64,000 bases of DNA from Paenalcaligenes hominis_A (GTDB taxonomy: Bacteria > Pseudomonadota > Gammaproteobacteria > Burkholderiales > Burkholderiaceae_B). The translations under genes were made by a program, and so were the position numbers. Each line of letters begins with the position of its first letter. Position 1 is the stretch's first letter. The stretch lies in NCBI RefSeq assembly GCF_041359055.1, contig NZ_JBGJKZ010000005.1:1-64000 (forward strand), written 5' to 3'. The notes under the pieces were generated by a model, which saw only the letters and a program-made list of their open reading frames with translations, did not search any database and was not told the origin of the DNA. This document shows, piece by piece, positions 26,319 to 42,011 of the stretch.

Positions 26319-27968
26319 ATGTTAAATAAAATTAAATCTATAGTTCAAACAAAAGCTCCTTTAGTCAAACTACAGGAATCAAAAGGGATTTTCTTATTTT
26401 TGTCTTTTTCTGATGGTACGCAGAGAGCACAAGTACATCATTTTTTTGAAATGAGCTTTGAAAAAGCGTGGGAAAAATTAGAACGTTGCTATAAAGAGTG
26501 GGTACAAGCAGAAAAACCATTAAACCAGTGGCTACGCGTTGATTGGGCTCAACAAGTTAAAAAAACGCACGTAGCTCAATTAGAAGAATGGCTTCAAGGT
26601 GTTAAAAGAAACTATTTTAGGTGGGGCGTTCTTTTTGATGAAAACTTAGAGTATGCGTTTACTGAACAGGAATTAAATGCAAATGCCATGCTGTATGGCG
26701 GTGTCAAAATACCCCATGTGGTGATAAACAAAACCAATTTTAATTCCTATGCTCGTAAAAAATATGGCCATTTATCTACCTCGCTAGATGGTGAGCAGCC
26801 TATATGGATGCTAGATAATGCAGGCGTGTTTGTTGCCACCGATGAAGCACCGGTTTTGCTTTATGGTAAAGGGCGGGATGCCGGACGTCGCCACATAGAA
26901 AAGCTTAGCGTTCACAATGTAGAGCATCTGATCCAAACCAGTAGCCACTATTTAGCCACACAGGTGCAGCCTTCAGGTCTTTTTTATTATGGCTGGCATC
27001 CTTGTTTTGACAGGGAAATCAAGTTTTATAATACGCTGCGCCATTGCTCTACCATTTACTCCATGGTGGAAGCATGGGAGATAACACGCTCTGATGAGCT
27101 GCTTCAGGCTATTCAGAAAGCATTGGAATATGCACTACAGCATTTTGTTAAGATAGAAACTGATTCTCAAGGCATACAACGAGCATTTGTTGTAGAGCAC
27201 ACCGGCAAAGAAATTAAACTGGGTGCAAATGCTGTGTTGATTTTAGCCTTATCAAAATACAGTGAACTAATTCATCCAACTCAATACTTAAAACTATTAG
27301 AATCACTAGCATTGGGAATTGAGTTTATGCAAGACCCTGTCACAGGTCGATTTTCACATGTATTGAATTATCCAAATTTAAGCATCAAAGACGAGTTTCG
27401 CATCATTTACTACGACGGCGAGGCTGCTTTTGGGCTGATGCGTTTGTATGGCTTAACTAAAGATCCTCGTTGGTTGCGTATTGTTGAAAAAGCGTTCGAA
27501 TATTTTATAGAAAAAGAGCACTGGCGAGCACATGATCATTGGCTTAGTTACTGTGTTAATGAGTTAACCCTCTATAAAGAAAAAGAAAAATACTATCGAT
27601 TTGGTCTAAAAAACATCGTGGGTTATTTAGATTTTGTAGCGAATCGCATTACAACTTTTCCTACCCTATTAGAGCTGATGATGGCTGCCCAACGCATGGT
27701 AGAGCGCCTACAGAATTCAGAAACATATCGCCATTTATTAAATGAGCTAGATGTTGATGAGTTTTATAGCGCATTAGAAAAGCGAGCCCATTACTTATTA
27801 AATGGTTATTTTGCTCCAGAAATAGCCATGTATTTTGCTAATCCCCAACGTATAAAAGGCAGTTTTTTCATACGCCATCATTCATTTAGAGTACGTATTG
27901 ACGACGTTGAGCATTACCTATCTGGCTATGTGGCGTATTTGAAGTATTTGCAAAAAAAAAATCGTTAA
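26319..27968 (+). CDS. Large alpha/alpha-barrel-like protein, first part of a frame-split polymer-type gene
   Basis: 549 residues; I do not recognise a named family. The first 150 residues contain a WGVLFDENLEYAFTEQELNA segment; from about 200 on, repeated helix pairs (YSMVEAWEITRSDELLQAIQ, FIEKEHWRAHDHWLSYCVNE, YDGEAAFGLMRLYGLTKDPR) look like an alpha/alpha toroid of the kind used by epimerases, lyases and DUF255-type proteins. It has no signal peptide. It ends LQKKNR at a run of ten A (27952-27961). Reading on with one extra A leads straight into the CapA domain, so this may be the N-terminal half of a larger protein. Composition is AT-richer than the exporter genes. Confidence 0.75.
   Translation: MLNKIKSIVQTKAPLVKLQESKGIFLFLSFSDGTQRAQVHHFFEMSFEKAWEKLERCYKEWVQAEKPLNQWLRVDWAQQVKKTHVAQLEEWLQGVKRNYFRWGVLFDENLEYAFTEQELNANAMLYGGVKIPHVVINKTNFNSYARKKYGHLSTSLDGEQPIWMLDNAGVFVATDEAPVLLYGKGRDAGRRHIEKLSVHNVEHLIQTSSHYLATQVQPSGLFYYGWHPCFDREIKFYNTLRHCSTIYSMVEAWEITRSDELLQAIQKALEYALQHFVKIETDSQGIQRAFVVEHTGKEIKLGANAVLILALSKYSELIHPTQYLKLLESLALGIEFMQDPVTGRFSHVLNYPNLSIKDEFRIIYYDGEAAFGLMRLYGLTKDPRWLRIVEKAFEYFIEKEHWRAHDHWLSYCVNELTLYKEKEKYYRFGLKNIVGYLDFVANRITTFPTLLELMMAAQRMVERLQNSETYRHLLNELDVDEFYSALEKRAHYLLNGYFAPEIAMYFANPQRIKGSFFIRHHSFRVRIDDVEHYLSGYVAYLKYLQKKNR
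27952..27961 (+). other. Ten-A homopolymer at the frame junction (slippage or phase-variation site)
   Basis: Ten consecutive A, the longest single-base run I noticed in the window. The barrel gene reads CAA AAA AAA AAT CGT TAA here. With one extra A in the mRNA or DNA the frame becomes the CapA-Mur ligase frame, which is open across this point (no stop from 27911 on). Confidence 0.7.
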
Positions 27969-30900
27969 CTAGGAAATTAACATCTGCCGGAGATCCTGTT
28001 TTTACTTGGGGAGGGGATGTCAACTTAGGTAGAAGACAACACTATAGAAGTGCAGAGTTAGGGGTAAAAAATATTTTAGCCCTCCCTTCATTACAGAAAA
28101 GTGATGTGATTGTCGTTAATCTTGAATGTGTAATTACTACCAAAGGTAAACAAGGCATTGCTAAAGGAGAGGGAGGACCCTATTACTACAGGGCTCGACC
28201 TGAAATGGTCAATGTGCTTCTAGAGGCAGGGGTTGATATTGTAACCACTGCCAATAACCATGCTGGCGATTACGGTCCAGAAGCACTTTTGCAGCAAAAC
28301 GAATTCTTAAAAACAATAGGTCTTCAACAAGCCGGCTCGGGAAGGAATCGCCTAGAGGCACTGCAACCGGTCTATTGTAGTGTCAAGGGAATTAATCTAG
28401 CGCTATTTAGTATAGACACCACACAACGCCATTTTGCAGCAACAGATGAGGTAGGAGGCACCGCTTACTTTGATCCTAAAAAACCTAAATTACTCCAACA
28501 AGAGTTAGCGCCTCTTATTAGAAAGGCTAAGCGACAGGTGCATGTGGTTTTAGTGGCTGCTCATTATGGATTAAATGGTAGTCACGAGGTAACCAGTGAA
28601 AACCAGGCTCTTGCTTATGCTTTAATCGATGCAGGCGCTGATGCTGTTTTAGGAAGTTCTGCTCACGAGCTACAGGCAATAGAAGTGTATAAAAACCGCC
28701 CCATTATTCATGATGCGGGTGATTTATTGTTTGATGCTGTACAAAGCAAAAGTAGAAAAGGAGGTATTTTCCAATTAACGCTATGTCAACAAGGTGTTAA
28801 AGCCATAACGTTTATTCCTGTGGCTGTGGGATATGGTCAAACGCATGAATTAATGGGCACTGTAGCGGAACAAGCAAGCAAAGACTATGGCTTGCTGTGC
28901 TCGAAGCTGAAGGCCCGTTTAACTATTAATAAAAAAGGTCATGGCTACCTAGCACTTGATGTAAATACTGAAAAACAGGCTACGTCATTCCCTTATTTTA
29001 AACCCCCATCTAAAAGAAAATTTAATGCTGCGCTAATGCCCGAGCTAGAGGGGCAGTGGACAGTAAAACGTGTTCCAGACGAGGCTGTGATTTCCCCAAT
29101 CCGTTTTGGGCCAATCCAGCTTTTAGGCGTAAGAGTAATAAATCAGCATTTAAAAAAACGCCAAATGATATGGGTGGAAAGTTTCTGGACCTTAAAGACA
29201 AAAACACAAGAAAATGTACGTATCGATTTTCAAGCAGTTCCTTTAGGTAAAACCACCATGCGGCCCTGGGGGCGTGCTATGGATCATGACCCCTGTGATT
29301 GGTTAAAGCCCGTAAGCACCTGGGAGTCAGGGGTTGTGTATCGTGACTTCTATGGGCTGAGGCCTCCTCATTTAAAGGAGTGGGATAATGGTGAGCTGCA
29401 GTTAGTAGTTAATGTGATCGCGGCACAGCCACTTTGGCAGCCCGTCCCATTACCTATAAAAATTAAACTGAACCATCCAGCCAAAGAGTCATTATTCGAT
29501 GAGAAAGGAGACTTAATTGATACCGTTCACTATCCACAAAACTTCCCAAAAAGTACTTATGCCTCTGAGATTTCTGGGCAAACTTGGAACGCAGAGCAAT
29601 TAGAGATTATTACAGGGGGAAGATGGTTAGTTAGGCCCCCGAAAAATTGGTATGTAAAGTCCGTAGTGGCAGGAGGGCGGCATATACCTTTGTTGCCAGG
29701 GCCAACGCTATTTGTCGGACATGATTCGTTTGATAGAGGCAGACATGAAAATAGTCGCTTGCCAAATGAAAATTTCGATAGGCACGACATTATTAAAAAA
29801 AATATAAGTCGATTGGCTGGCGCTATAGTATCAAAAAAGATTGCTGGCTTACCCAGTACTTTTCCCATTTTGTATGTGCCTGACCCTATTAAGGCATTCA
29901 TCACTTTAGGTCTAGCAGCACGACAACGGTTTAACGGTACAGTTATAGCGGTTACAGGAACAGCAGGTAAAAGCTCAACAGTAAACATGATTAAGACGCT
30001 TTTAAATCAAGCGGGTAAGTCTTGTTTAGCGAGCATCGATAACTATAACTCTAGAGTGGGTGCGCCTGGCTTATTAGCTAGCCTTAGTGCTGACTATGAT
30101 GTAGCAGCAGTAGAAGTAGCACAAAGCGCTTTGTGGATGCGTAGGGGGCCAATCACTCGTTTATTGCGACCTAATATCGCTATTATTACCTCAATAGGTC
30201 TTTCTCAAGTCGAACAAAGAGTAAAAAACCTAAAAGAAGCTGCTCATTGGAAGTCTCGTATTTTTGATTCATTGCAAGGGGCAAAAGTTGCTGTCATTAA
30301 TGAAAAAATACCTTTTTATTCTTATGTAATAAAAGAAGCAAAAAAACATGCTGATACCATTTTCACCTATGGCGAAAGTGAGCTTGCTACAGTAAGAGTT
30401 AAAAAGGTGACTGTTTCCAAAGAGGGAACAGAAATTAATTTAATTTACAAAAATGAAGTAATTATTTATAGGGTTACCGGTTTTGATCAAGGGTCAATAG
30501 AAAATTCAATTGCTGTTTTCTGTATAAGTGAGCTATTAAAAATTAATAGAAGAACATTTATTTCGGCTATGGAAAGCTATAACTCACTGTCTGCCAGAAT
30601 GAAAATACATAACTTGTTTATAGCGGGTGAGCCCCTAACCTTGATCGATGACAGTCATAATGCCACTTATATTTCAATGGTAAATGCTTTTGATATGTTG
30701 AAGAGATACCCTTGCCAAGGTAGAAAAATTGCTATTTTAGGCAGAATAGTTCACTTAGGAAAAGAGGCTAAAAGCATTCATGAGGACTTGGCCAAGCCTT
30801 TGATTGATGCCAACGTAGATATGATCATAACGCATGGCGAGGAAATGGAATATTTAAGAAAAAGAGTACCATCTAATTTACTGGGCCCACATTTTTTAAA

Positions 30901-31033
30901 TCATGAAGACCTTTGTCATTACATAAGTAAAAATTTACAAAAAGATGATGTTGTTTTATTAAAAGGGTCAAGAAGGGAGTCTGATTTCAGTGCAATAAGT
31001 GATTTTTTTATAAAAAAATTTAAGTGGGGATAA
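27962..31033 (+). CDS. CapA-like metallophosphatase fold fused to MurF-like ligase; start by frameshift from the preceding gene
   Basis: The frame is open from 27911 to 31033. Residues FTWGGDVNLGRRQHY, the first CapA/PgsA motif, lie at about 28010-28055, upstream of the first possible start (GTG 28106, no ribosome site); no ATG, GTG or TTG precedes the motif. Order: CapA domain (NLECVITT, TTANNHAGDYG, GSSAHELQAIEVYKNRP), a beta-rich middle (about 29080-29470, with VYRDFYGLRPPH), then a Mur ligase with P-loop VTGTAGKSSTVNMIKTLL and a MurF-like C-terminal domain (TLIDDSHNATYISMVNAF, GRIVHLGKEAKSIHEDLA). CapA plus Mur ligase recalls poly-gamma-glutamate (PgsA/PgsB) synthesis, but no PgsC is present. 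The product is unknown. If the start is GTG 28106 the CapA domain would be truncated. Confidence 0.78.
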   Translation, partial: SLTRKLTSAGDPVFTWGGDVNLGRRQHYRSAELGVKNILALPSLQKSDVIVVNLECVITTKGKQGIAKGEGGPYYYRARPEMVNVLLEAGVDIVTTANNHAGDYGPEALLQQNEFLKTIGLQQAGSGRNRLEALQPVYCSVKGINLALFSIDTTQRHFAATDEVGGTAYFDPKKPKLLQQELAPLIRKAKRQVHVVLVAAHYGLNGSHEVTSENQALAYALIDAGADAVLGSSAHELQAIEVYKNRPIIHDAGDLLFDAVQSKSRKGGIFQLTLCQQGVKAITFIPVAVGYGQTHELMGTVAEQASKDYGLLCSKLKARLTINKKGHGYLALDVNTEKQATSFPYFKPPSKRKFNAALMPELEGQWTVKRVPDEAVISPIRFGPIQLLGVRVINQHLKKRQMIWVESFWTLKTKTQENVRIDFQAVPLGKTTMRPWGRAMDHDPCDWLKPVSTWESGVVYRDFYGLRPPHLKEWDNGELQLVVNVIAAQPLWQPVPLPIKIKLNHPAKESLFDEKGDLIDTVHYPQNFPKSTYASEISGQTWNAEQLEIITGGRWLVRPPKNWYVKSVVAGGRHIPLLPGPTLFVGHDSFDRGRHENSRLPNENFDRHDIIKKNISRLAGAIVSKKIAGLPSTFPILYVPDPIKAFITLGLAARQRFNGTVIAVTGTAGKSSTVNMIKTLLNQAGKSCLASIDNYNSRVGAPGLLASLSADYDVAAVEVAQSALWMRRGPITRLLRPNIAIITSIGLSQVEQRVKNLKEAAHWKSRIFDSLQGAKVAVINEKIPFYSYVIKEAKKHADTIFTYGESELATVRVKKVTVSKEGTEINLIYKNEVIIYRVTGFDQGSIENSIAVFCISELLKINRRTFISAMESYNSLSARMKIHNLFIAGEPLTLIDDSHNATYISMVNAFDMLKRYPCQGRKIAILGRIVHLGKEAKSIHEDLAKPLIDANVDMIITHGEEMEYLRKRVPSNLLGPHFLNHEDLCHYISKNLQKDDVVLLKGSRRESDFSAISDFFIKKFKWG

Positions 31034-31034
31034 A

Positions 31035-31925
31035 GTGATAAACATACTGCTTTCCTCTATTTTTATTATTTCTTTTTTTAATGAACCAAATGCCAATCAT
31101 TTAAATAATAGTTTTCTAAAATGGAATCAACCTTTTTCAAAAGAAAAATGTTTAGATGAAAATGGCTATATGTTGGTTAACTATGAAAATGAAAATCAAT
31201 GCCTAAGATACTACCCCAGCTCTAGTTTGAACGGTGAAAAAATTGTTGTGATTCAGTTATACGGTGATAGAGATGTGTCCTCTAGAAGTCCCATTGATGA
31301 AATAAAAAATAACACCAAATCAGATCAAGAAAAATTAGCTATTGCAAAACTTAAAAAAACAAAAAATATCCCTTGGGTTATTTTGGCTAGGCCTGGCACA
31401 TACGGGTCAAGCGGCAACCATAAAGAAAAAAGGATGCTTTCAGAGTTTTTGGCAATAAATAAAGCACTGGATGGGCTTAAAGGTCGGTATGGCATCGAGC
31501 GGTTTATTATCGTTGGGCATAGTGGAGGGGCAACCCTAGGCGCTGGTTTACTAACTTTAGGTCGCACGGATATCCAATGTGCCATTCTTAGCTCAGGTAC
31601 GTATGATTATTTAGCAAGAAGAGCCTTAAAAAAATTAGAACAAAACAGTTTTTCTTATGACTCACAAACTCGTAGAGTTTCACAGCAGTATGACCCTTAT
31701 TTTTATACTGAAAACATAGTAAAAGACCCAAATAGAAAAATTTTTATTATGGGTGATACAAGAGATAAAAATACACCTTTTCACTTGCAGTTAGCTTTTG
31801 CTTTTAAGTTAGAAAAGGCTGGACACCAAGTAAATATAGTAGAGTTCGCTGGTAAAGGCCCAGACCATCACAACATAAACGAAAGTGATTTTATATATTT
31901 AATAAAAGAGTGTTCAGATTCTTAA
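31035..31925 (+). CDS. Exported alpha/beta-hydrolase-like protein
   Basis: 296 residues, GTG start one base after the Mur ligase stop. The hydrophobic N terminus (INILLSSIFIISFF) suggests export. The nucleophile elbow is GHSGGATLGAGLL (Ser near residue 162), an acid candidate is in MGDTRDKNTPFH and the His in GKGPDHHNI, giving a plausible Ser-Asp-His triad. It could be an esterase, peptidase or polymer depolymerase; in poly-gamma-glutamate loci a hydrolase commonly ends the operon. Overall identity is weak and the function open. The gene is visibly AT-rich. Confidence 0.72.
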   Translation: MINILLSSIFIISFFNEPNANHLNNSFLKWNQPFSKEKCLDENGYMLVNYENENQCLRYYPSSSLNGEKIVVIQLYGDRDVSSRSPIDEIKNNTKSDQEKLAIAKLKKTKNIPWVILARPGTYGSSGNHKEKRMLSEFLAINKALDGLKGRYGIERFIIVGHSGGATLGAGLLTLGRTDIQCAILSSGTYDYLARRALKKLEQNSFSYDSQTRRVSQQYDPYFYTENIVKDPNRKIFIMGDTRDKNTPFHLQLAFAFKLEKAGHQVNIVEFAGKGPDHHNINESDFIYLIKECSDS

Positions 31926-32247
31926 ATAAGTAAAATCTATAAAATAAAAAATATTATTTATTGTTATTTGTGGATAATAGTTATATTAAGACTACATAAT
32001 CGATTCAGACATCTGCTCTAGACATTAATGATGAAAATTTTTCATTCGTTAAAAAAAGAGCTGGTTTGGTGCTAAAGATCTCAGCTTTTAACTCACAGCG
32101 GTTAAGTCCGTAGAAAGCTTAGGGCTAATAAGAAGCCTTATTGGCTTAGACGCCAATAGTTTTTTCCCCCTCCTTTGTTAGTATTTGTGTCATAGGATAG
32201 GCTGGCTCTTGGTCAGCTGGGCAGAGTAAATCAAAGAGATCAAACAA
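31926..32247 (+). other. Gap before the adhesin gene; terminator-like hairpin and probable adhesin promoter region
   Basis: This 322-base AT-rich gap has no plausible gene. A short hairpin ATGAAA-ATT-TTTCAT is at 32031-32045. At 32139-32166 TATTGGC pairs with GCCAATA around a six-base loop, followed by GTTTTTT: a likely terminator of the exporter/polymer operon. The remaining 80 bases before the adhesin ATG should carry its promoter, but no convincing -35/-10 pair was found. CAAAGAGA precedes the start. Confidence 0.5.
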
Positions 32248-38556
<6,309 letters not shown>

Positions 38557-38570
38557 TTCGATTTTTAATT

Positions 38571-38606
38571 AAAACAAGCCGCCTATAAAAGGGCGGCTTG
38601 TTTACC
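38571..38606 (+). terminator. Terminator after the adhesin gene
   Basis: A 12-bp perfect stem (38572-38583 with 38592-38603) with an eight-base loop; only a short T tract follows, so partial read-through into lapG is possible. Confidence 0.75.
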
Positions 38607-38738
38607 TTTAAGCTGAAGCTAATGGTGGTTTTATGGTTAAGTGCCTATTTAAGGTGATCGTCGTATTTCTTAATGTTTTTTAATATATGCCGTTAATAAA
38701 TAATTAAAATAGAAAATTGTTTTAGCAAAGAGATCTAT

Positions 38739-39407
38739 ATGAGGTTGCAGTGCTTAGACTTAAAGAAGATACTTGTGGCGATAAGTTGGTTGGCGTTTGC
38801 ATTCGCGTCTACTGGTCTTATTGCTTTAGAAATCAATAATGAAAGACTTAAAAGCACTGCTCAAAAAAAATACGGTACTAAAGGCATTCAAAACGTAGAA
38901 AAGTGGCTAGCTACACTTGCTGCGCTTCAGGCTGTTCCCGAGGAGCAACAACTAAAAGAAATCAATGATTTTTGGAACAGAGTTGCTGTAGCGGGCGAAG
39001 ACATACACATCTGGGGGGTAGAGGATTATTGGGCTACCCCATTGGAAACCTTAGGTCGAGCAGCCGCTGATTGTGAGGACTACGTAATTGGAAAGTATTT
39101 TTCTTTGATTCGTTTAGGTGTGCCAGCGGCAAAACTGCGATTAATTTATGTGCGTGCTCAAGTCGCTGGCTCCAGTATTGCCCACATGGTTTTAGGTTAC
39201 TATGCGACGCCTGATGCAGAACCCTTGTTATTAGATAACTTAACGGGCTTAATACGTCCCGCTAGTCAGCGGCCTGATTTAACGCCTGTTTTTAGTTTTA
39301 ACTCCGAAGGCGTCTATGTGAGCGGAAGCGCTCCTAGCTCTATAGATAGAATCAGTCGTTGGCGTGGGCTTTTAGATAAAATGCGTAGAGAGGGGTTCAC
39401 GCCCTAA
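38739..39407 (+). CDS. lapG: LapG-type periplasmic cysteine protease (bacterial transglutaminase-like)
   Basis: 222 residues. An N-terminal hydrophobic segment (about 10-30) serves as signal peptide. The catalytic triad is visible: Cys112 in AAADCEDYVIGKYFSL, His149 in SSIAHMVLGYY and Asp166 in LLLDNLTG. The acidic DCED context, which binds calcium in LapG, is present. LapG cuts the N-terminal region of LapA-type adhesins after the Ala pair and releases them when LapD does not hold it. The adhesin gene lies just upstream and lapD starts 21 bases downstream. Confidence 0.93.
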   Translation: MRLQCLDLKKILVAISWLAFAFASTGLIALEINNERLKSTAQKKYGTKGIQNVEKWLATLAALQAVPEEQQLKEINDFWNRVAVAGEDIHIWGVEDYWATPLETLGRAAADCEDYVIGKYFSLIRLGVPAAKLRLIYVRAQVAGSSIAHMVLGYYATPDAEPLLLDNLTGLIRPASQRPDLTPVFSFNSEGVYVSGSAPSSIDRISRWRGLLDKMRREGFTP

Positions 39408-39428
39408 AAACAAAAAGGTTTAGACACT

Positions 39429-41384
39429 ATGTCGTTATTAAAACAGCTATTAATTAGTGTTAGTTTGGCTATAGTAATTATTTTGGGTGGTGCGCTTTGG
39501 TTAAGTGTGGACTCAGCGCGAAATTATTTAGATACACAGCTTCAGGTTCAGACCGACTCAGCTGCAACCTCTTTGGCTTTGACCTTATCGCAGGCTTCAA
39601 ACCAAGATCCAGTTACACAAGAGCTAATTATTATGGCGCTTTTTGATTCGGGGCAGTTCAATCGAATTACTTTGCGTGATAGCCACCAACAAGTCGTCTT
39701 TTTACGTCAAACAGAGGGGGGTGACTCTCAAGGCAAAGCGCCCTCGTGGTTTGTGCGTTGGCTACCTATTCATGCAGCAGAAGGTGCTGCCCAAGTGAGC
39801 GATGGCTGGCGTCAGGTGGGGCAAATTAGTCTTCAGGCTGATCCTACCTATGCGCGCGATAGCTTATGGCAAAGTTTTGTTCGTTTAGTGGCTTGGGTAG
39901 TCGGGGCAGGTTTCCTCTGGGCTCTGTTTGTTTTGTTTTTAATACGTTGGTTGCGCCGTGTTTTGCATAAGGAAGTAACGCAACAGCTTCATGCATTAAC
40001 TCATGACCATGAGCCCACAGAAAAAACATATAAAAAACCTACCTTTACTGAGCTAAATGAGGTCAGCCAGGCGCTTGCTACAGCTCGCCAAAGTATTGTG
40101 GCGACTACTGAGGAGCAAAACGCCAAACTAGAGTCGTTAGAAATAGAGCTAAATCAAGATGCAGTAACTGGTCTAGTGAATAGAAAATATTTTATTAATG
40201 AGTTGCGACGCCAACTAGAAAAAAATCATGGGTACGGAGGATGGCTCTTTTTATTTAGGCAGCGTGATCTAGCCGAAATAAACCGAGTGATGGCGCGAGG
40301 GAATGTTGATGACTGGCTACGAAGTTTAAGCCAGCAATTGCAGCAGGAAATCGCCCAATACAATGGGACAGCCCAGTTAACTTTAGCTCGCTTAAATGGT
40401 TCTGATTTTGTGCTTTTGATAAATGGTCTAGAGACAGAGCCTATGCATAAACTAATGGAGACGGTGCAGTTAATACTACGACAGCAACGAATTCAATTAC
40501 CAAATGGTACATACTGCCGTTGGGCCATGGCACAGACGGATTATAAGCCTGGGCAATTTTTGGTTCATATTATGGGGCGTTTAGATCAGGCGCTGATGCG
40601 TGCAGAAAGTGCTGGGCATAATGTGATTGAGATATTAACTAGCGAGCAGGCTGAACAGCTGATAGAGCAACCCAAAGGCGGGGAAACGCAGTGGCGCGCA
40701 CTAATTCAAGATGCTTTAGAAAAACAGGGACTAAGCTTAAAGTTAAGCCCTAAGCGTATGGGGCAGCACAACTGGCTCGAGGCAGTCTTAGCGTTGTCTC
40801 TTTCCCATACAGATGAAAAGCTTTTGGGATATCAGTTTATGCCGGTTGCAACACGTTTGGGCCTATCGGCAGTATGTGATCTAAGAGCCTTCGAGTTAGC
40901 GCTTAATCATTTAACGCAGCATGAGAATGATCGCATCTTATTGCGTGTTTCTTTGTCATCTATAGCTCAAGAGTTCTTTACTGATCAAGTGGCACAGCAA
41001 CTAGCCCAAGTGGAGCCGTCGGTGGCAAAACGTCTAGCTGTAGAGCTAGATGCCTACGCTCTTAGTAGTGAGCCTGTGCGTGTGGCACGTTTTACCGCCT
41101 TACTTGCGGAATATGGGGTCTTACGTGGTGCCCGTCGTGCTCTGCAGCTACCGCGAGTATTGATGGACTTAACTACGCTGCATATTTCATATGTACGAGC
41201 GGAGAATGCTGAGCTGCTTGAATTAGAGCAAAAAACAGGGGGCTTAATTGTTCTACGCAGCGCACTAGATATTTGTGCGCTTTCAGGTGTATTATTTATT
41301 TTTGATGGTGAATTCTCTCAACTTACTGAGTCTACTCGTCAAATGTTGCAGGAATACGGCAAGTTAACATCAAGCACCACATAA
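39429..41384 (+). CDS. lapD: LapD-type inner membrane c-di-GMP receptor (degenerate GGDEF-EAL)
   Basis: 651 residues. TM1 is at about 8-27; a LapD/MoxY-type periplasmic domain runs to about 150, TM2 follows (about 153-178, LVAWVVGAGFLWALFVLFLI), then HAMP. The GGDEF domain (VTGLVNRKYFINEL) has NGSDF in place of GGDEF, and the EAL domain has no proper EAL motif at its start and lacks an evident catalytic metal set, so both should be inactive and the EAL half should bind c-di-GMP. When bound, LapD sequesters LapG and keeps the adhesin on the surface. Together with lapG it completes the system. Confidence 0.93.
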   Translation: MSLLKQLLISVSLAIVIILGGALWLSVDSARNYLDTQLQVQTDSAATSLALTLSQASNQDPVTQELIIMALFDSGQFNRITLRDSHQQVVFLRQTEGGDSQGKAPSWFVRWLPIHAAEGAAQVSDGWRQVGQISLQADPTYARDSLWQSFVRLVAWVVGAGFLWALFVLFLIRWLRRVLHKEVTQQLHALTHDHEPTEKTYKKPTFTELNEVSQALATARQSIVATTEEQNAKLESLEIELNQDAVTGLVNRKYFINELRRQLEKNHGYGGWLFLFRQRDLAEINRVMARGNVDDWLRSLSQQLQQEIAQYNGTAQLTLARLNGSDFVLLINGLETEPMHKLMETVQLILRQQRIQLPNGTYCRWAMAQTDYKPGQFLVHIMGRLDQALMRAESAGHNVIEILTSEQAEQLIEQPKGGETQWRALIQDALEKQGLSLKLSPKRMGQHNWLEAVLALSLSHTDEKLLGYQFMPVATRLGLSAVCDLRAFELALNHLTQHENDRILLRVSLSSIAQEFFTDQVAQQLAQVEPSVAKRLAVELDAYALSSEPVRVARFTALLAEYGVLRGARRALQLPRVLMDLTTLHISYVRAENAELLELEQKTGGLIVLRSALDICALSGVLFIFDGEFSQLTESTRQMLQEYGKLTSSTT

Positions 41385-41409
41385 ACACTTGCTTAATCTG
41401 TGTTTTTTG
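41383..41409 (+). terminator. Weak terminator candidate after lapD
   Basis: AAACAC pairs with GTGTTT (41400-41405) around an 11-base loop, followed by more T. The stem is AT-rich and overlaps the lapD stop, so it is probably inefficient. Confidence 0.4.
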
Positions 41410-41415
41410 TTAAAA

Positions 41416-41444
41416 TTGATGGCTTACTTGGCTTTTAATTAATA
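41416..41444 (+). promoter_or_regulatory. Candidate promoter of the spc (rplN) operon
   Basis: TTGATG (41416-41421), exactly 17 bases, TTAATA (41439-41444). It would give a leader of about 180 bases before rplN. The leader contains a hairpin at 41574-41600 (CTTGGTA with TACCAGG, one G-T pair) just upstream of the start, a possible regulatory structure. Confidence 0.45.
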
Positions 41445-41630
41445 GAGCGAAGTAGACTAAACACATACGTTTTGTTTCTCGCAAGATTTCAACCCAGGGT
41501 TCGGCGCAAGCTACTACAACAATTGGTGTGGTTACCAACGTCGAATCTGACGGGCCCAAAACTGGTTGCGTTGCTTGGTAGGCTTTTTGTCCGTACCAGG
41601 TTGTGCAGTTAAGTTGGAACAGGAAAAATC

Positions 41631-41999
41631 ATGATTCAAATGCAGACCACGCTGAATGTGGCCGACAACACTGGTGCGCGCTCCGTAATGTGCATCAAGG
41701 TGTTGGGTGGCTCCAAGCGCCGTTATGCCGCTATTGGTGACATTATTAAAGTCACCGTAAAAGAAGCGGCCCCGCGCGGACGCGTCAAGAAAGGCGAAAT
41801 TTACAACGCTGTGGTAGTTCGCACTGCCAAGGGTGTTCGCCGCAAGGACGGTTCGCTAATTAAATTTGGTGGCAATGCTGCCGTTTTGCTTAATGCAAAA
41901 CTAGAGCCAATCGGCACTCGTATTTTTGGACCCGTTACGCGCGAATTGCGTACCGAGAAGTTCATGAAAATCGTGTCATTGGCACCTGAAGTGCTATAA
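41631..41999 (+). CDS. rplN: 50S ribosomal protein L14
   Basis: 122 residues, family length. MIQMQTTLNVADNTGARSVM and KVTVKEAAPRGRVKKGEI are diagnostic. L14 forms an intersubunit bridge. First gene of the spc unit; in most bacteria it directly follows rpsQ, here it is 23.6 kb away. Confidence 0.97.
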   Translation: MIQMQTTLNVADNTGARSVMCIKVLGGSKRRYAAIGDIIKVTVKEAAPRGRVKKGEIYNAVVVRTAKGVRRKDGSLIKFGGNAAVLLNAKLEPIGTRIFGPVTRELRTEKFMKIVSLAPEVL

Positions 42000-42011
42000 G
42001 GAGCCTAGGAT

